From Chloroflexota bacterium (GTDB lineage: Bacteria > Chloroflexota > Anaerolineae > B4-G1), in assembly GCA_024232355.1 (NCBI GenBank), contig JAAEPW010000739.1, positions 1-37,378 of the forward strand: a stretch of 37,378 nucleotides of DNA, in the 5' to 3' direction. This document shows positions 14,476 to 23,040 of the stretch, piece by piece. The notes beneath the pieces were generated by a model. That model saw nothing but the letters and a program-made list of their open reading frames with translations. It ran no database searches and was not told where the DNA came from. A program made the translations under genes and the position numbers. Within the stretch, counting starts at the first letter, position 1. The number at the start of each line of letters is the position of its first letter.

Positions 14476-16288
14476 GTTTGAAGAAGAGGAATTCAGTACC
14501 GAGTTTAACGGCAAAACCGTCTTGCGAATTCTGGCCCAGGCGTTGCCACACTGGCCGTGGCTGGTTGGTTTTCTGCTAGCCATCACGCTGGTATCTGGCA
14601 TAGGATCATACACCACCTATCTCAGCAAGCGGATCGTAGACGAGGGTATCCTGGCAGGCAATCGAGTGGTGCTCACACAGATCGTCACCACCTATGGCGC
14701 GCTGACCATGGTATCGGCTGCGGGAGTCTTTGGCTTTATCTTTTTGGCCGGTATCCTGGGAGAGCGCATCCGGTACGATCTGCGAAAAAAGATGTTCGAG
14801 CACCTGCAAGAGCTGTCGTTCTCCTATTTCGACCGGACGCCGGTGGGCTGGATCATGTCGCGCGTCACCTCCGACTCGAACCGAATGGCCGAGTTGGTGA
14901 CGTGGGGATTGCTGGATGTCACCTGGGCAGTGATGAACATTGTCACAGCCCTCTACTTTATGCTGGTCATCAACTGGAAGCTGGCCCTGATCGTTTTTGC
15001 CATCATCCCGGTGCTGGTGATCGTAGCGGCGCAGTTCAAAAAGAAGATCATTGTCGAGTACCGGTTGGTGCGCAAGATCAACTCGAAAATCACAGGCGCG
15101 TACAACGAGAATATCCAGGGCGTGCGCGTGATCAAGGCCCTCTGCCGGGAACAGGAGAACCTGCGCGAGTTTGGCGAGCTTTCGGGCGAAATGTATCGCG
15201 CATCCTACCGGGCGGCGTGGCTCTCGGCGCTGTTCCTGCCGACGGTGCAGTTCATCAGCGCCATCGCGTTGGGCAGCATCGCCTGGTACGGCGGCTTGCA
15301 AGCCCAGGTGGGCAGTATGACCATCGGCGGTATCCAGGCGTTCGTATCGTACATCACGTTCATGCTCTGGCCGGTCCAGGACCTGGCCCGCGTCTACGCC
15401 GAAATGCAGCACGCCATCGCCTCGGCAGAGCGTGTCTTTTCGCTGATCGACGCCGAGCCAGAGATAGCCGACCGGGCCGGGGCCATCGACCCCGGCACTA
15501 TCCGGGGCGACGTCGAGTTTGACCATGTGGACTTTTACTATGAAAAAGACAAACCTGTGTTGCGAGACTTTGCGTTGCACGTCAAGCGCGGCGAGACCAT
15601 CGCGCTGGTTGGGCCGACGGGCGGCGGCAAGTCGACCATCGTCAACATGGTCTGCCGCTTTTACGAACCCAAGTCGGGCGCGATCCGCATCGGCGGGCGG
15701 GACTATACCGAGCTATCTCTGCACGCCATCCAGTCGCGGATCGGAGTGGTGTTGCAGACGCCGCATCTCTTTTCTGGCACCATCCGCGAAAATCTGCGCT
15801 ACGGTCGGCTGGACAGTACCGACGAGGATGTCGAGGAAGCGGCCAAGTTGGCCGGCGCGCACGATTTCATCGTCAAGATGGAAAAGGGCTACGAGGAGGA
15901 GGTGGGCGAGGGCGGCAACCTGCTCTCGGTGGGGCAAAAGCAGTTGGTCAGCCTAGCGCGGGCGATCCTGGCCCAGCCAGAGATCTTTATCATGGACGAG
16001 GCGACCAGCTCGGTGGACACGCTGACGGAGGATCTGATCCAGCAGGGGATGGAAAAGCTGATGGACGATTGCACCAGTTTCGTCATCGCGCACCGTCTCA
16101 GCACGATCAAGCGGGCGGACCGCATCCTCGTCATCGAGGACGGGCGCATCGCCGAGATGGGGTCCCACGCCGAGCTGCTGCGCGCCGGGGGGCACTATTA
16201 CCGGCTGTACACAAAGCAGTTCCGCCACCAGTTGGAGCAAGAGTACGATCTCTTCAAGCGGCCTACGCTGGCGCAGGTGGTAGTGTAG
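14462..16288 (+). CDS. heterodimeric ABC exporter subunit with canonical Walker B (TM288/BmrD-like)
   Basis: A 608-residue half-transporter with six membrane helices (about 25-330). Its nucleotide-binding domain carries Walker A GPTGGGKST, Walker B FIMDEATSSVD with catalytic Glu513, and switch histidine VIAHRL. Its signature is NLLSVGQKQ, where Val490 replaces the first glycine of LSGGQ. In the dimer this weakened signature faces the partner's Asp515 site, so the two deviations fall in the same composite ATP site, as in TM287/288. It starts inside the preceding gene with AGGAGG upstream, so stoichiometric co-translation is expected. The likely role is multidrug or lipid-like substrate export. 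Confidence 0.93.
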   Translation: MSQFKFEEEEFSTEFNGKTVLRILAQALPHWPWLVGFLLAITLVSGIGSYTTYLSKRIVDEGILAGNRVVLTQIVTTYGALTMVSAAGVFGFIFLAGILGERIRYDLRKKMFEHLQELSFSYFDRTPVGWIMSRVTSDSNRMAELVTWGLLDVTWAVMNIVTALYFMLVINWKLALIVFAIIPVLVIVAAQFKKKIIVEYRLVRKINSKITGAYNENIQGVRVIKALCREQENLREFGELSGEMYRASYRAAWLSALFLPTVQFISAIALGSIAWYGGLQAQVGSMTIGGIQAFVSYITFMLWPVQDLARVYAEMQHAIASAERVFSLIDAEPEIADRAGAIDPGTIRGDVEFDHVDFYYEKDKPVLRDFALHVKRGETIALVGPTGGGKSTIVNMVCRFYEPKSGAIRIGGRDYTELSLHAIQSRIGVVLQTPHLFSGTIRENLRYGRLDSTDEDVEEAAKLAGAHDFIVKMEKGYEEEVGEGGNLLSVGQKQLVSLARAILAQPEIFIMDEATSSVDTLTEDLIQQGMEKLMDDCTSFVIAHRLSTIKRADRILVIEDGRIAEMGSHAELLRAGGHYYRLYTKQFRHQLEQEYDLFKRPTLAQVVV

Positions 16289-16341
16289 TGAGGATGAGAC
16301 ACCGGGTTAACAATCTACAATGATCAAAGGAGTAAATTAGA

Positions 16342-16764
16342 ATGATTGAATATAAAACTGGAACAGACGTGATAAACTGGGAATTACTGGTTCAACTCTA
16401 TTTTGAGGTTGATGGGGTTGTAGGCTTGGGAAGAGAACAAAATCTAGCAAAAATAAAAAAGGCTTTTCTCAATAGCTATAAAGTTGTTACTGTATGGGAT
16501 GGGGACAAAATAGTTGGTGCAGGCAGACTAATATCTGATGGTGTATGTTATGGATGGATTCATGATATGGGAGTTCTTCCCGAGTATCAAAAAAAGGGTA
16601 TCGGAAGAAATATAATGGAGGAACTTTTGAATGGAGATGAAAGTCTTTTATTTGGTCTAACTTCGGCATTTGGAGCTGAAGAGTTTTATTATAAACTTGG
16701 ATTTAAAAGACATAAATCAGCACTTGCAAAATACCCTGGTGAATCGATTTATTTGGAAGATTAG
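16342..16764 (+). CDS. GNAT-family N-acetyltransferase, AT-rich
   Basis: A 140-residue protein with GNAT motif A MGVLPEYQKKGIGRNIMEEL (QKKGIG binds the acetyl-CoA pyrophosphate) and an FYYKLGFKRH end strand. The layout resembles small YjgM/YjaB-type acetyltransferases. AAAGGAG precedes ATG 16342. Its base composition is visibly more AT-rich than all neighbours (runs such as aaaataaaaaagg), with AT-rich codon use, suggesting recent acquisition. The substrate is unknown; it sits directly behind the exporter pair. Confidence 0.85.
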   Translation: MIEYKTGTDVINWELLVQLYFEVDGVVGLGREQNLAKIKKAFLNSYKVVTVWDGDKIVGAGRLISDGVCYGWIHDMGVLPEYQKKGIGRNIMEELLNGDESLLFGLTSAFGAEEFYYKLGFKRHKSALAKYPGESIYLED

Positions 16765-16831
16765 AGTATGGTCGATCATTATACATAGGATTGCCTTGTG
16801 ATGATGGTGGATCCAGCAAGGAGAAATTTAA

Positions 16832-17359
16832 GTGAACATCAGATTACTTGAAAGAGACGAGGTCGAAACCGTCTGGACGATTGACCGGCGTCAAATCATC
16901 GAAAACATCTATTACCTGGAAGACGGCGAGTTGGTGCTCAAAGACGAATACTATGATATGCGAGGTTGGCCGTCCGGCGAGGCGGAACAATACACGCCTA
17001 TTTTGCTCGATTGCTTTGATCGTGAGGGGACGTTCTACGGTGCGTTCGAGAACGGTCAATTGATCGGGGTGTCTGTTCTGGATGCCAAATTCATCGGAAA
17101 GAACAAGGACCAATTGCAGCTCAAGTTCCTGCACGTGAGCCACGATTATCGGGGAACAGGGCTGGGAAGGATCCTTTTTGAAAAGGCCGCGGACAAGGCA
17201 CGGGCGTTGAACGCAAAAAACCTCTACGTCTCGGCGACGCCGTCAGGGAGTACGATCCATTTTTATATGCGGATGGGGTGCACGGTTACCCAGGATGTAA
17301 ACGCTGATCTGTTCGAACTTGAGCCGGAAGACATTCACTTGGAATGTCCGATTTTGTAA
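16832..17359 (+). CDS. GNAT-family N-acetyltransferase
   Basis: A 175-residue protein starting at GTG 16832 behind AAGGAG. Motif A is LKFLHVSHDYRGTGLGRILF (RGTGLG), followed by AKNLYVSATPSGSTIHFYMR. The N-terminal 60 residues (TIDRRQIIENIYYLEDGELV) are not typical GNAT and may bind the acceptor. It lies 67 bp after the AT-rich GNAT and may belong to the same transcript. The substrate is unknown. Confidence 0.85.
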   Translation: MNIRLLERDEVETVWTIDRRQIIENIYYLEDGELVLKDEYYDMRGWPSGEAEQYTPILLDCFDREGTFYGAFENGQLIGVSVLDAKFIGKNKDQLQLKFLHVSHDYRGTGLGRILFEKAADKARALNAKNLYVSATPSGSTIHFYMRMGCTVTQDVNADLFELEPEDIHLECPIL

Positions 17360-17374
17360 AAGCGCATCTTTTCT

Positions 17375-17432
17375 GCCACGAATTGCCACGAATATGAATG
17401 GCAAAATTCGTGAAATTCGTGCAATTCGTGGC
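17375..17432. repeat. CACGAATT-type intergenic palindrome, copy 1
   Basis: The left arm GCCACGAATTGCCACGAAT (17375-17393) and right arm ATTCGTGCAATTCGTGGC (17415-17432) are complementary with one extra base. An internal ATTCGTGAA unit lies between them. The same element is at 21186-21257. It lies between the GNAT and the M55 gene. Confidence 0.85.
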
Positions 17433-17484
17433 CAAAAACAAGTAGCAAGTGTTTGCAGCAAACTAAAATCAAGAGGAGAAAAGA

Positions 17485-18285
17485 ATGAAAATCTATATCA
17501 CCGCCGACATCGAAGGCGTTACGGGAGCTACTCATTGGAATGAGATGAACAAAACACACGACAGTTATGGCGAGTTTCGGGAACAGATGACGGCCGAGGT
17601 CGCCGCGGCGTGTGAGGGAGCGTTGAACGCCGGAGCGACCGAGGTTCTGGTCCGGGATGCCCACTGGACGGGCAGGAACATTATTCCATCCAAATTGCCC
17701 CGTGAGGTCCGGATCGTTCGGGAATGGAGCGGTCATCCCTTTGCGATGATGCAGGAACTGGACGAGACGTTCCAGGCTGCGATGATGATCGGCTATCATT
17801 CGGGGGCCGGTTCCAGCGCTTCGCCCCTGGCCCACACAGTAACGGGCAAAGTCCGGCACATCAAGATCAACGAGCGGTACGCGTCGGAATTTCTGATCAA
17901 CGCTCACACGGCAGGGTTGACGGGCGTGCCGGTGGTATTTGTCTCTGGCGACGAGGGCATCTGCGAGGAAGCGGAAACCTTCATCCCGAACCTGAGCTCC
18001 GTCGCCGTTATGCACGGCGTGGGCAGCTCGACGATCAGCATCCACCCAGACTTGGCGGTTGAACGTATTCGCGCGGGGGTTGAGGCGGCGCTCAAGGGGG
18101 ATGTGTCCCAGTGCCAAGTTCAGATGCCCGATCATTTCTCTGTCGAGGTCGCGTACAAGGATCACGCGATGGTTTATGGCAAGAGCTTTTATCCGGGCGT
18201 TCAGTTGGCAGGACCGCACATGGTGCAGTTCGAGGCGGATGATTATTTCGAGGTGTTGAGGTTCTTCTCGTTCTGTCTTGGATAG
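17485..18285 (+). CDS. M55-family D-aminopeptidase (DppA-like)
   Basis: A 266-residue protein starting MKIYITADIEGVTG, the hallmark of family M55. The expected zinc and catalytic residues are all present: Asp8, Glu10, His60 (RDAHW), His105 (GYHSGAG) and Glu135. DppA-type enzymes remove N-terminal D-amino acids from short peptides and form decameric rings with an internal cavity. AGAGGAG precedes ATG 17485. A role in recycling cell-wall or D-amino-acid peptides is the family expectation. No dipeptide permease genes are adjacent, unlike in the Bacillus dpp operon. Confidence 0.92.
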   Translation: MKIYITADIEGVTGATHWNEMNKTHDSYGEFREQMTAEVAAACEGALNAGATEVLVRDAHWTGRNIIPSKLPREVRIVREWSGHPFAMMQELDETFQAAMMIGYHSGAGSSASPLAHTVTGKVRHIKINERYASEFLINAHTAGLTGVPVVFVSGDEGICEEAETFIPNLSSVAVMHGVGSSTISIHPDLAVERIRAGVEAALKGDVSQCQVQMPDHFSVEVAYKDHAMVYGKSFYPGVQLAGPHMVQFEADDYFEVLRFFSFCLG

Positions 18286-18300
18286 GAAGGAGAGAACGCT

Positions 18301-18870
18301 GTGAACTTTGATGTAGTGTTCGATACATTCCCACAGCTGGAAACCAAGCACCTGGTCCTGAGAAAGCTACACTCTGGTGATGCAGAATCGCTGTTCGCGG
18401 TATTGGGTGATGAAGAGGTGACCGAGTTCTACGATGATGAGGTCTTCCGAGACGTCTCCCAGGCTGGTGAACAGATCGAGGCCTGGGCTGCCGGGTTCAG
18501 CACAAGACGATGCGTGCGTTGGGGGATCGCTCAACGGGAGAATGGCAAGATCATTGGGACGTGTGGTTACTATGGATTCCACAGATGGCACAAGCGAGCT
18601 GGCATTGGCTACGAGCTAGCGCGGTCGTTCTGGCGGCAGGGGATTATGACAGAGGCGCTAGACGCAATCATCGAGTTTGGCTTTGAGAGGGCAGGGTTGA
18701 ATAGAATCGAGGCGGTGGTGATGCCGGAGAATAGAGGGTCAGTAAAGCTGCTGGGAGGACTGAGCTTTCACCAAGAGGGCGTCTTGAGGGAATACGAGAA
18801 CTGGGGGAACAAAGGGTGCGTAGACCTGATGATGTTTTCATTGTTGAGACGCGAGTATGAAGGAGGGTAA
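18301..18870 (+). CDS. RimJ/RimL-type GNAT N-acetyltransferase
   Basis: A 189-residue protein starting at GTG 18301 with GGAAGGAG upstream. LETKHLVLRKLHSGDAESLF opens it in the usual RimJ way. IGTCGYYGFH, AGIGYELARSFWRQGIMTEA (acetyl-CoA loop RQGIMTEA) and NRIEAVVMPENRGSVKLLGG follow. The family acetylates ribosomal protein N-termini, amino groups of small molecules or antibiotics. It begins 15 bp after the M55 stop, so the two are probably co-transcribed. Confidence 0.88.
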   Translation: MNFDVVFDTFPQLETKHLVLRKLHSGDAESLFAVLGDEEVTEFYDDEVFRDVSQAGEQIEAWAAGFSTRRCVRWGIAQRENGKIIGTCGYYGFHRWHKRAGIGYELARSFWRQGIMTEALDAIIEFGFERAGLNRIEAVVMPENRGSVKLLGGLSFHQEGVLREYENWGNKGCVDLMMFSLLRREYEGG

Positions 18871-19133
18871 CGCTTGTGGTAATCATCTTGCTGTGAGCGC
18901 AGCGGGGTTTAGCTACAAGCGCGACGGAATTGTTAGCTGATACTAGGGCTTTTCCAGTTTTCAAGTCCTCCCAAAATTGCAGTGGAGAATCTCATAAATC
19001 GCACACGAGTTACAAAATAACCGAAAAGCTCAAGGAATTCCATCATAATCTGCCTTTTCAAGGTGTCGTTGACTGCATTACAAAATCTGTTTGGGAGATT
19101 TTTCTCTGGAATTCCCTAAATTGGAGTCCAGTC
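18871..19133. other. non-coding gap with a nested hairpin
   Basis: No convincing gene is present. CGCTTGT (18871-18877) pairs with ACAAGCG (18915-18921) around an inner GCTG/CAGC stem (18890-18903). The remaining 200 bases are AT-richer and show no clear promoter. An upstream in-frame extension of the next gene is open but lacks any family resemblance. Confidence 0.5.
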
Positions 19134-20186
19134 ATGAAACCTTTTAACGAACTCACTTTTCTTGGCCGGTTGCGAAGAAAGCGGCAGTTGGCCCAAACGG
19201 CATTAGGTGTCTACGGATTGGGCGAGGCGCGATTCAAGCTCGTCGTAGATGCCGGAAACACCCTCTATCGGGTCATTGCACCGGACCATGCCTCAGCCAA
19301 GACGGCGAACGGGCTGTTCGAGGAAGGGCAATACTTGCTCCGGGTTCACCAGCCCGGCGTTCAGGCTACTGATGCGATTGAACTAGAGCTAACGTGGATG
19401 GCTGCGATGCGTCACGAGGCCGATCTACCGATACCAGAGCCGGTCCCGACGCTGGATGGCAGTCTGCTGACACAGGCATCCATCCCCGGCATACCGGAGG
19501 AACGCAATTGTTCACTCCTCCACTGGGTAAAGGGACGGCGTATCACAAAGCGGCTTCGGCCCCATCACCTGAGAGCGCAGGGACAACTGATGGCGCGACT
19601 GCACAACTTTTCGACGCATTGGCAACGTCCACCGGGGCTCACGAAACGACACCACAACTGGAATGGCATGTTCCAAGACAACCCGACAGCCGACCTTTCC
19701 TTTTCGATTGACGAGGTCTGGGCACTCTTGCCGCAGTCCTACGTCGAGCCTTTCAAATTTGTGACCCAACAGATGCGACAAGTGATGGACGAGTTGGGCC
19801 AAGGCCCCGACGTGTATGGACTGATCCACGCCGACCTCGCCGCAGATGCCAATCTGTTGTTCTGGCACGGAGAACCCCACGTCATCGACTTTGACGAATC
19901 CGGTTTCGGCTATTGGGTGTATGACCTGGCGGTCGCTTTGGAGCACTGCCGGGAAACCGGGGAGTATGCTCGGTTTAGGGATGCCTTGCTGGAGGGATAT
20001 GCAGAGAGTCGCTCCCTACTGGAAGAACAATTGCAGCATTTGGAACTTTTTACGGTGGCCCTGGACGTATATTTGGGCCTTTGGAACGCGGGAGCGGCGC
20101 AATTCTATCCGCTCTATCGAGAGACAGCGCTTCGGCAGTTGGAACACCACGCGGGGCACGTGGTGCGCTATTTGGCTGACTGCTAA
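19134..20186 (+). CDS. APH-fold phosphotransferase (homoserine-kinase/SrkA-like)
   Basis: A 350-residue protein. ATG 19134 is chosen because TTGGAG lies seven bases upstream and homology starts near it. The kinase signature is LIHADLAADANLLF (His232, Asp234, Asn240), followed by the metal-binding VIDFDESGFG. The N-lobe region (LYRVIAPDHA, LRVHQPG) and YDLAVALEH in the C-lobe fit the CotH/SrkA-like branch of the aminoglycoside-phosphotransferase superfamily more than true drug-modifying APHs. The substrate could be a protein, homoserine-like metabolite or drug. First of three APH-fold genes in this run. Confidence 0.87.
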   Translation: MKPFNELTFLGRLRRKRQLAQTALGVYGLGEARFKLVVDAGNTLYRVIAPDHASAKTANGLFEEGQYLLRVHQPGVQATDAIELELTWMAAMRHEADLPIPEPVPTLDGSLLTQASIPGIPEERNCSLLHWVKGRRITKRLRPHHLRAQGQLMARLHNFSTHWQRPPGLTKRHHNWNGMFQDNPTADLSFSIDEVWALLPQSYVEPFKFVTQQMRQVMDELGQGPDVYGLIHADLAADANLLFWHGEPHVIDFDESGFGYWVYDLAVALEHCRETGEYARFRDALLEGYAESRSLLEEQLQHLELFTVALDVYLGLWNAGAAQFYPLYRETALRQLEHHAGHVVRYLADC

Positions 20187-20212
20187 CAAGTGTGCTTCTT
20201 CCAGAGGTGGAC

Positions 20213-20728
20213 ATGATCACGATCCGCGATTATCTTGAGAGCAATGCAAAAAACGTCGGTATACTCATTGCCGATACGTACGGCGAGTTCAATCTATCTT
20301 TTGTGCCGCCTGAAGAAAGGATCCCGTTCCTGGGACCTTTTCAGTACGCCAGATCATTGGACAAATCCCATCAGGAAGCGATTTCCCAAGTGATCAGTGC
20401 TCCAATGGTACTTGTCGCTCAAGATGGAGACGAGATCGTGGGGGTGCTGCGGGGCGGAAGAAAGGACGAGCGGCAACGGGTGGTGCTGCAAAGCCTGTTC
20501 GTCAAGGGAACGCACCACCGGCGCGGGATCGGGCAGAAACTGGTCGAACGGTTCGAGGAAGCGTGCCAGCAGCAAGAAGAGACGGTGATCCGCGTGGCCT
20601 CGTCGCCATACGCAGTCCCGTTTTACCGGGCTATGGGGTACAAAAAGACGACCGGGATGCGCTCGATGAAGAGTTTCGATGGAGAGGGATTCGAGTATCA
20701 ACCGATGAAAAAAGTATTGACGAGGTGA
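20213..20728 (+). CDS. GNAT-family N-acetyltransferase
   Basis: A 171-residue protein. ATG 20213 follows AGAGGTGG. Motif A is VLQSLFVKGTHHRRGIGQKL, and the end strand VPFYRAMGYKKTTG is typical for GNATs. The N-terminus (IGILIADTYGEFNLSF-like region around residues 15-30) is shared with small GNATs of unknown substrate. It lies 26 bp after the APH-fold gene and 5 bp before the ASCH gene, so the three likely form one transcript. Confidence 0.86.
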   Translation: MITIRDYLESNAKNVGILIADTYGEFNLSFVPPEERIPFLGPFQYARSLDKSHQEAISQVISAPMVLVAQDGDEIVGVLRGGRKDERQRVVLQSLFVKGTHHRRGIGQKLVERFEEACQQQEETVIRVASSPYAVPFYRAMGYKKTTGMRSMKSFDGEGFEYQPMKKVLTR

Positions 20729-20733
20729 AAGAG

Positions 20734-21132
20734 ATGGACAGATTAAAGCGAATGCAGTTTGAGACCGACGTCGCCGACGCGTACGACGAAAACCTGATTG
20801 GCGAGGTGATTCGCGGGGGAAAGACGGCCACCGTTTGCCGGGCGGACGAATATCACCTGCCCTACAGTGAGTACGACGACGGCAATTGGCAGGTCGGGGA
20901 CTTGGTCGAGTTGTACGACCGACATGCGCGGCTGCGCTGCATCATTCGGGTGACCGAGGTGTACAACGTGCCGTTCGGGGACATTCCCGAAAAGTTGTGG
21001 CGGGGCGAGGCGTGCGAAAGCGCCGAACACTTTCGCGAGGCGCACCGCGAGGTCTGGCCAGATTACGACCTGACGCCCGATTTCGAGCTAACGGCCACGC
21101 ATTTTGAGCTGGTAGAGACGATCAATCCATAA
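20734..21132 (+). CDS. ASCH-domain protein
   Basis: A 132-residue protein starting at ATG 20734, just after the GNAT stop, with AGGTGA upstream inside that gene's end. The ASCH fold is indicated by the pattern LIGEVIRGGKTATVCRAD, VGDLVELYD, CIIRVTEVYNVPFGDIPE and a C-terminal ESAEHFREAHREVW. ASCH domains are PUA-like and bind RNA; some are amidohydrolases for N4-acetylcytidine. The GxKxxT-like GGKTAT in the first loop is the usual ASCH signature. The substrate is unknown. Confidence 0.82.
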   Translation: MDRLKRMQFETDVADAYDENLIGEVIRGGKTATVCRADEYHLPYSEYDDGNWQVGDLVELYDRHARLRCIIRVTEVYNVPFGDIPEKLWRGEACESAEHFREAHREVWPDYDLTPDFELTATHFELVETINP

Positions 21133-21185
21133 TGCAGCTTTTCTGCCGGACACTTTTACACGTGATTGGGAGATATTGATTTTTC

Positions 21186-21257
21186 GCCACGAATTGCACG
21201 AATTACCACGAAAATAAGAGGGCGACAAAATTAGTGAAAATTCGTGCAATTCGTGGC
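21186..21257. repeat. CACGAATT-type intergenic palindrome, copy 2
   Basis: GCCACGAATTGCACGAA (21186-21202) is a perfect 17-bp inverted match to 21241-21257, with further ACCACGAA and AATTCGTG units inside. It lies between the ASCH and the phosphotriesterase-like gene and is related to copy 1 at 17375. Confidence 0.88.
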
Positions 21258-21318
21258 AGAAGAAAAAAAAGTATCAGGTAGAGAAAATGCAGCAGATTAT
21301 TAAAGAGAGGATCAAAGA

Positions 21319-22257
21319 ATGATTTACACAGTGAACGGACCAATCAAAAAAGAAGATTTAGGATTGACGCTATCTCACGAACACACGACCTGGGATTCGA
21401 GTCAAGCCGAGGCGCTCTATTCCGAAAAGCGCTACGATGAAGAGATCGTCAGAACATACACAGACACGCTCCTGCCGGTATTCACGCGGCTGGCCAAGGC
21501 GGGCTGTCGTGCGATCGTCGAAGCTTCGCCGCCGGAAGGGGGGCAAAACCTCAGGTTGTTGAAAACAGTATCCACAGCATCTGGCATGCACATTGTCCCC
21601 AATACCGGCTCGTTTTTTGGGGAGGACGCGTTCCCATCATTCAAGGATGCGACGATAGACGCGATTGCGGCTCAATGGATCGGCGATTTCAACCTCGGGC
21701 TGGACACGCTTGATGGTGTTGTCATTCGACCGGGTTATCTGAAAATTGCATTGAATGATGACGGAGCGATCGCACCATTGCGAGAGAAGCTGTTTCGGGC
21801 GGCGGTGAGGACGAGCAACGCTACCGGACTGCCCATTCAATGTCACATTCTCCGGGCCGCAACCGCTGAACAGGCGTTGGCGATTTTGCGCGAGGAACAG
21901 TGCGACCTATCGAAATTCTTGTGGGCGCACGCTTGTAATGAGGCCGATATCGACGTCATCCAGAAATTGGCATCTCAGGGAATCTGGTTGGGCATAGACT
22001 GCATCCGTAAAGGCGAGTATGACAAGTATCCAGCTTTGATCAAACAGATCATAGCGCTGGGATACCAGGACCAGATGCTATTGTCTCAGGATTATGACTT
22101 TTTCGCCGAAATCACCCAACTGGGGCCGGAACATCCGTGCGCCAGTATCCTCACGGATTTTGTGCCCTATTGCGAGGCAAACGGGCTTGATCGAGACGTA
22201 CTGTTGTCTATCTTGACCGATAATCCAGGAAACTTTTTCGACATTCAGAGCCACTAA
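21319..22257 (+). CDS. phosphotriesterase-family metal-dependent hydrolase
   Basis: A 312-residue TIM-barrel protein with the binuclear-metal ligands of the phosphotriesterase family. His20 and His22 lie in LSHEHTTW, the bridging carboxylysine is Lys142 (GYLKIAL), and His176 (IQCHI), His204 (WAHACNE) and Asp258 (LSQDYD) follow. Most members are lactonases or esterases rather than true organophosphate hydrolases. AGAGGATC precedes ATG 21319. It is followed 14 bp later by a methyltransferase gene and is probably co-transcribed with it. The substrate is unknown. Confidence 0.9.
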   Translation: MIYTVNGPIKKEDLGLTLSHEHTTWDSSQAEALYSEKRYDEEIVRTYTDTLLPVFTRLAKAGCRAIVEASPPEGGQNLRLLKTVSTASGMHIVPNTGSFFGEDAFPSFKDATIDAIAAQWIGDFNLGLDTLDGVVIRPGYLKIALNDDGAIAPLREKLFRAAVRTSNATGLPIQCHILRAATAEQALAILREEQCDLSKFLWAHACNEADIDVIQKLASQGIWLGIDCIRKGEYDKYPALIKQIIALGYQDQMLLSQDYDFFAEITQLGPEHPCASILTDFVPYCEANGLDRDVLLSILTDNPGNFFDIQSH

Positions 22258-22271
22258 TGTAGGAGCGAACA

Positions 22272-23030
22272 ATGTCTACGCAGGACACTGCCCAGGACAA
22301 GTGGAACGAGCAACTGACCGAGACGTTTCTCGAATACGGACGGTATTTCATTCCGGAACGGGAGCGCCAGTGGGAAATGATCGTCTCCCTGGTGCCGCAC
22401 CGGGACCAACCCTTTGCCATCGTCGAATTGTGCTGCGGCGAAGGATTGCTGGCGGAGGCGTTCCTAAAGTGCTCGCCAGCCTGCACGGTGCTGGGACTGG
22501 ACGGTTCTCCGGGGATGCTCAAGCGGGCGCGAGAACGACTCGCCCCGTACGGTGATCGTTTCCAGGCGCGGCTGTTTGACCTGGCAGAGAAACCCTGGCG
22601 AGAGACTCTCGAGAACGTGCAGGCGGTGGTGACATCGATGGCCGTTCATCATCTGGATGGGCCGCAAAAGCAGGCGCTGTTCCACGACGTGTATCGGATG
22701 TTGGCCAATGGAGGCGTTTTCGTCATCGCGGACCTGGTTGAAACGGCACACCCGCTGGGGCGCGAGTTGGCAGCCGATGCGTGGGATGAGGCAGTCCGCG
22801 AACGCTCCCTGGCACTCGACGGCAACACGGCGGCATTCGACTTTTTCGCGCGGGAGGGATGGAACACGTATCGCTATCTCGATCCCGATGACATTGACAA
22901 GCCCTCGCGCCTGTTCGATCAACTCAAGTGGTTGGAGCAGGCTGGTTTTGTGGATGTGGACGTTTACTGGATGAGGGCGGGGCACGTCGTTTTTGGGGGA
23001 CAAAAGCCGAGCAACGAATTACCCGGCTAA
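22272..23030 (+). CDS. class I SAM-dependent methyltransferase
   Basis: A 252-residue protein with motif I FAIVELCCGEGLLAEAFL, an acidic ribose-binding strand end (VLGLDGSPGMLKRAR), motif IV VVTSMAVHHLDGPQK and motif V RMLANGGVFVIADLV. The overall layout fits small-molecule methyltransferases of the UbiE/tellurite-type branch. TAGGAGC lies before ATG 22272. The C-terminus (DDIDKPSRLFDQLKWLEQAG) is normal for the fold. The substrate is unknown. Confidence 0.88.
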   Translation: MSTQDTAQDKWNEQLTETFLEYGRYFIPERERQWEMIVSLVPHRDQPFAIVELCCGEGLLAEAFLKCSPACTVLGLDGSPGMLKRARERLAPYGDRFQARLFDLAEKPWRETLENVQAVVTSMAVHHLDGPQKQALFHDVYRMLANGGVFVIADLVETAHPLGRELAADAWDEAVRERSLALDGNTAAFDFFAREGWNTYRYLDPDDIDKPSRLFDQLKWLEQAGFVDVDVYWMRAGHVVFGGQKPSNELPG

Positions 23031-23040
23031 TACACAAAAG

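Noticed and set aside
14557..15580. Long overlapping ORFs on both strands within the second ABC gene
   Set aside because: They are composition shadows of a GC-rich gene: no recognisable domains, no ribosome sites, and the ABC frame has all the motifs.
18868..18931. Possible integron attC site (TAAC...GTTAG with a foldback)
   Set aside because: The arms CGCTTGT/ACAAGCG are real, but the spacing to the TAAC and GTTAG ends is 0 and about 11 bases. GTTAGCT does not fit GTTRRRY, and no integrase or second matching site is present.
20183..20213. GCTAACAAG at the end of the APH-fold gene resembling an attC start
   Set aside because: No complementary GTTRRRY end or foldback follows before the next gene starts 26 bp later.
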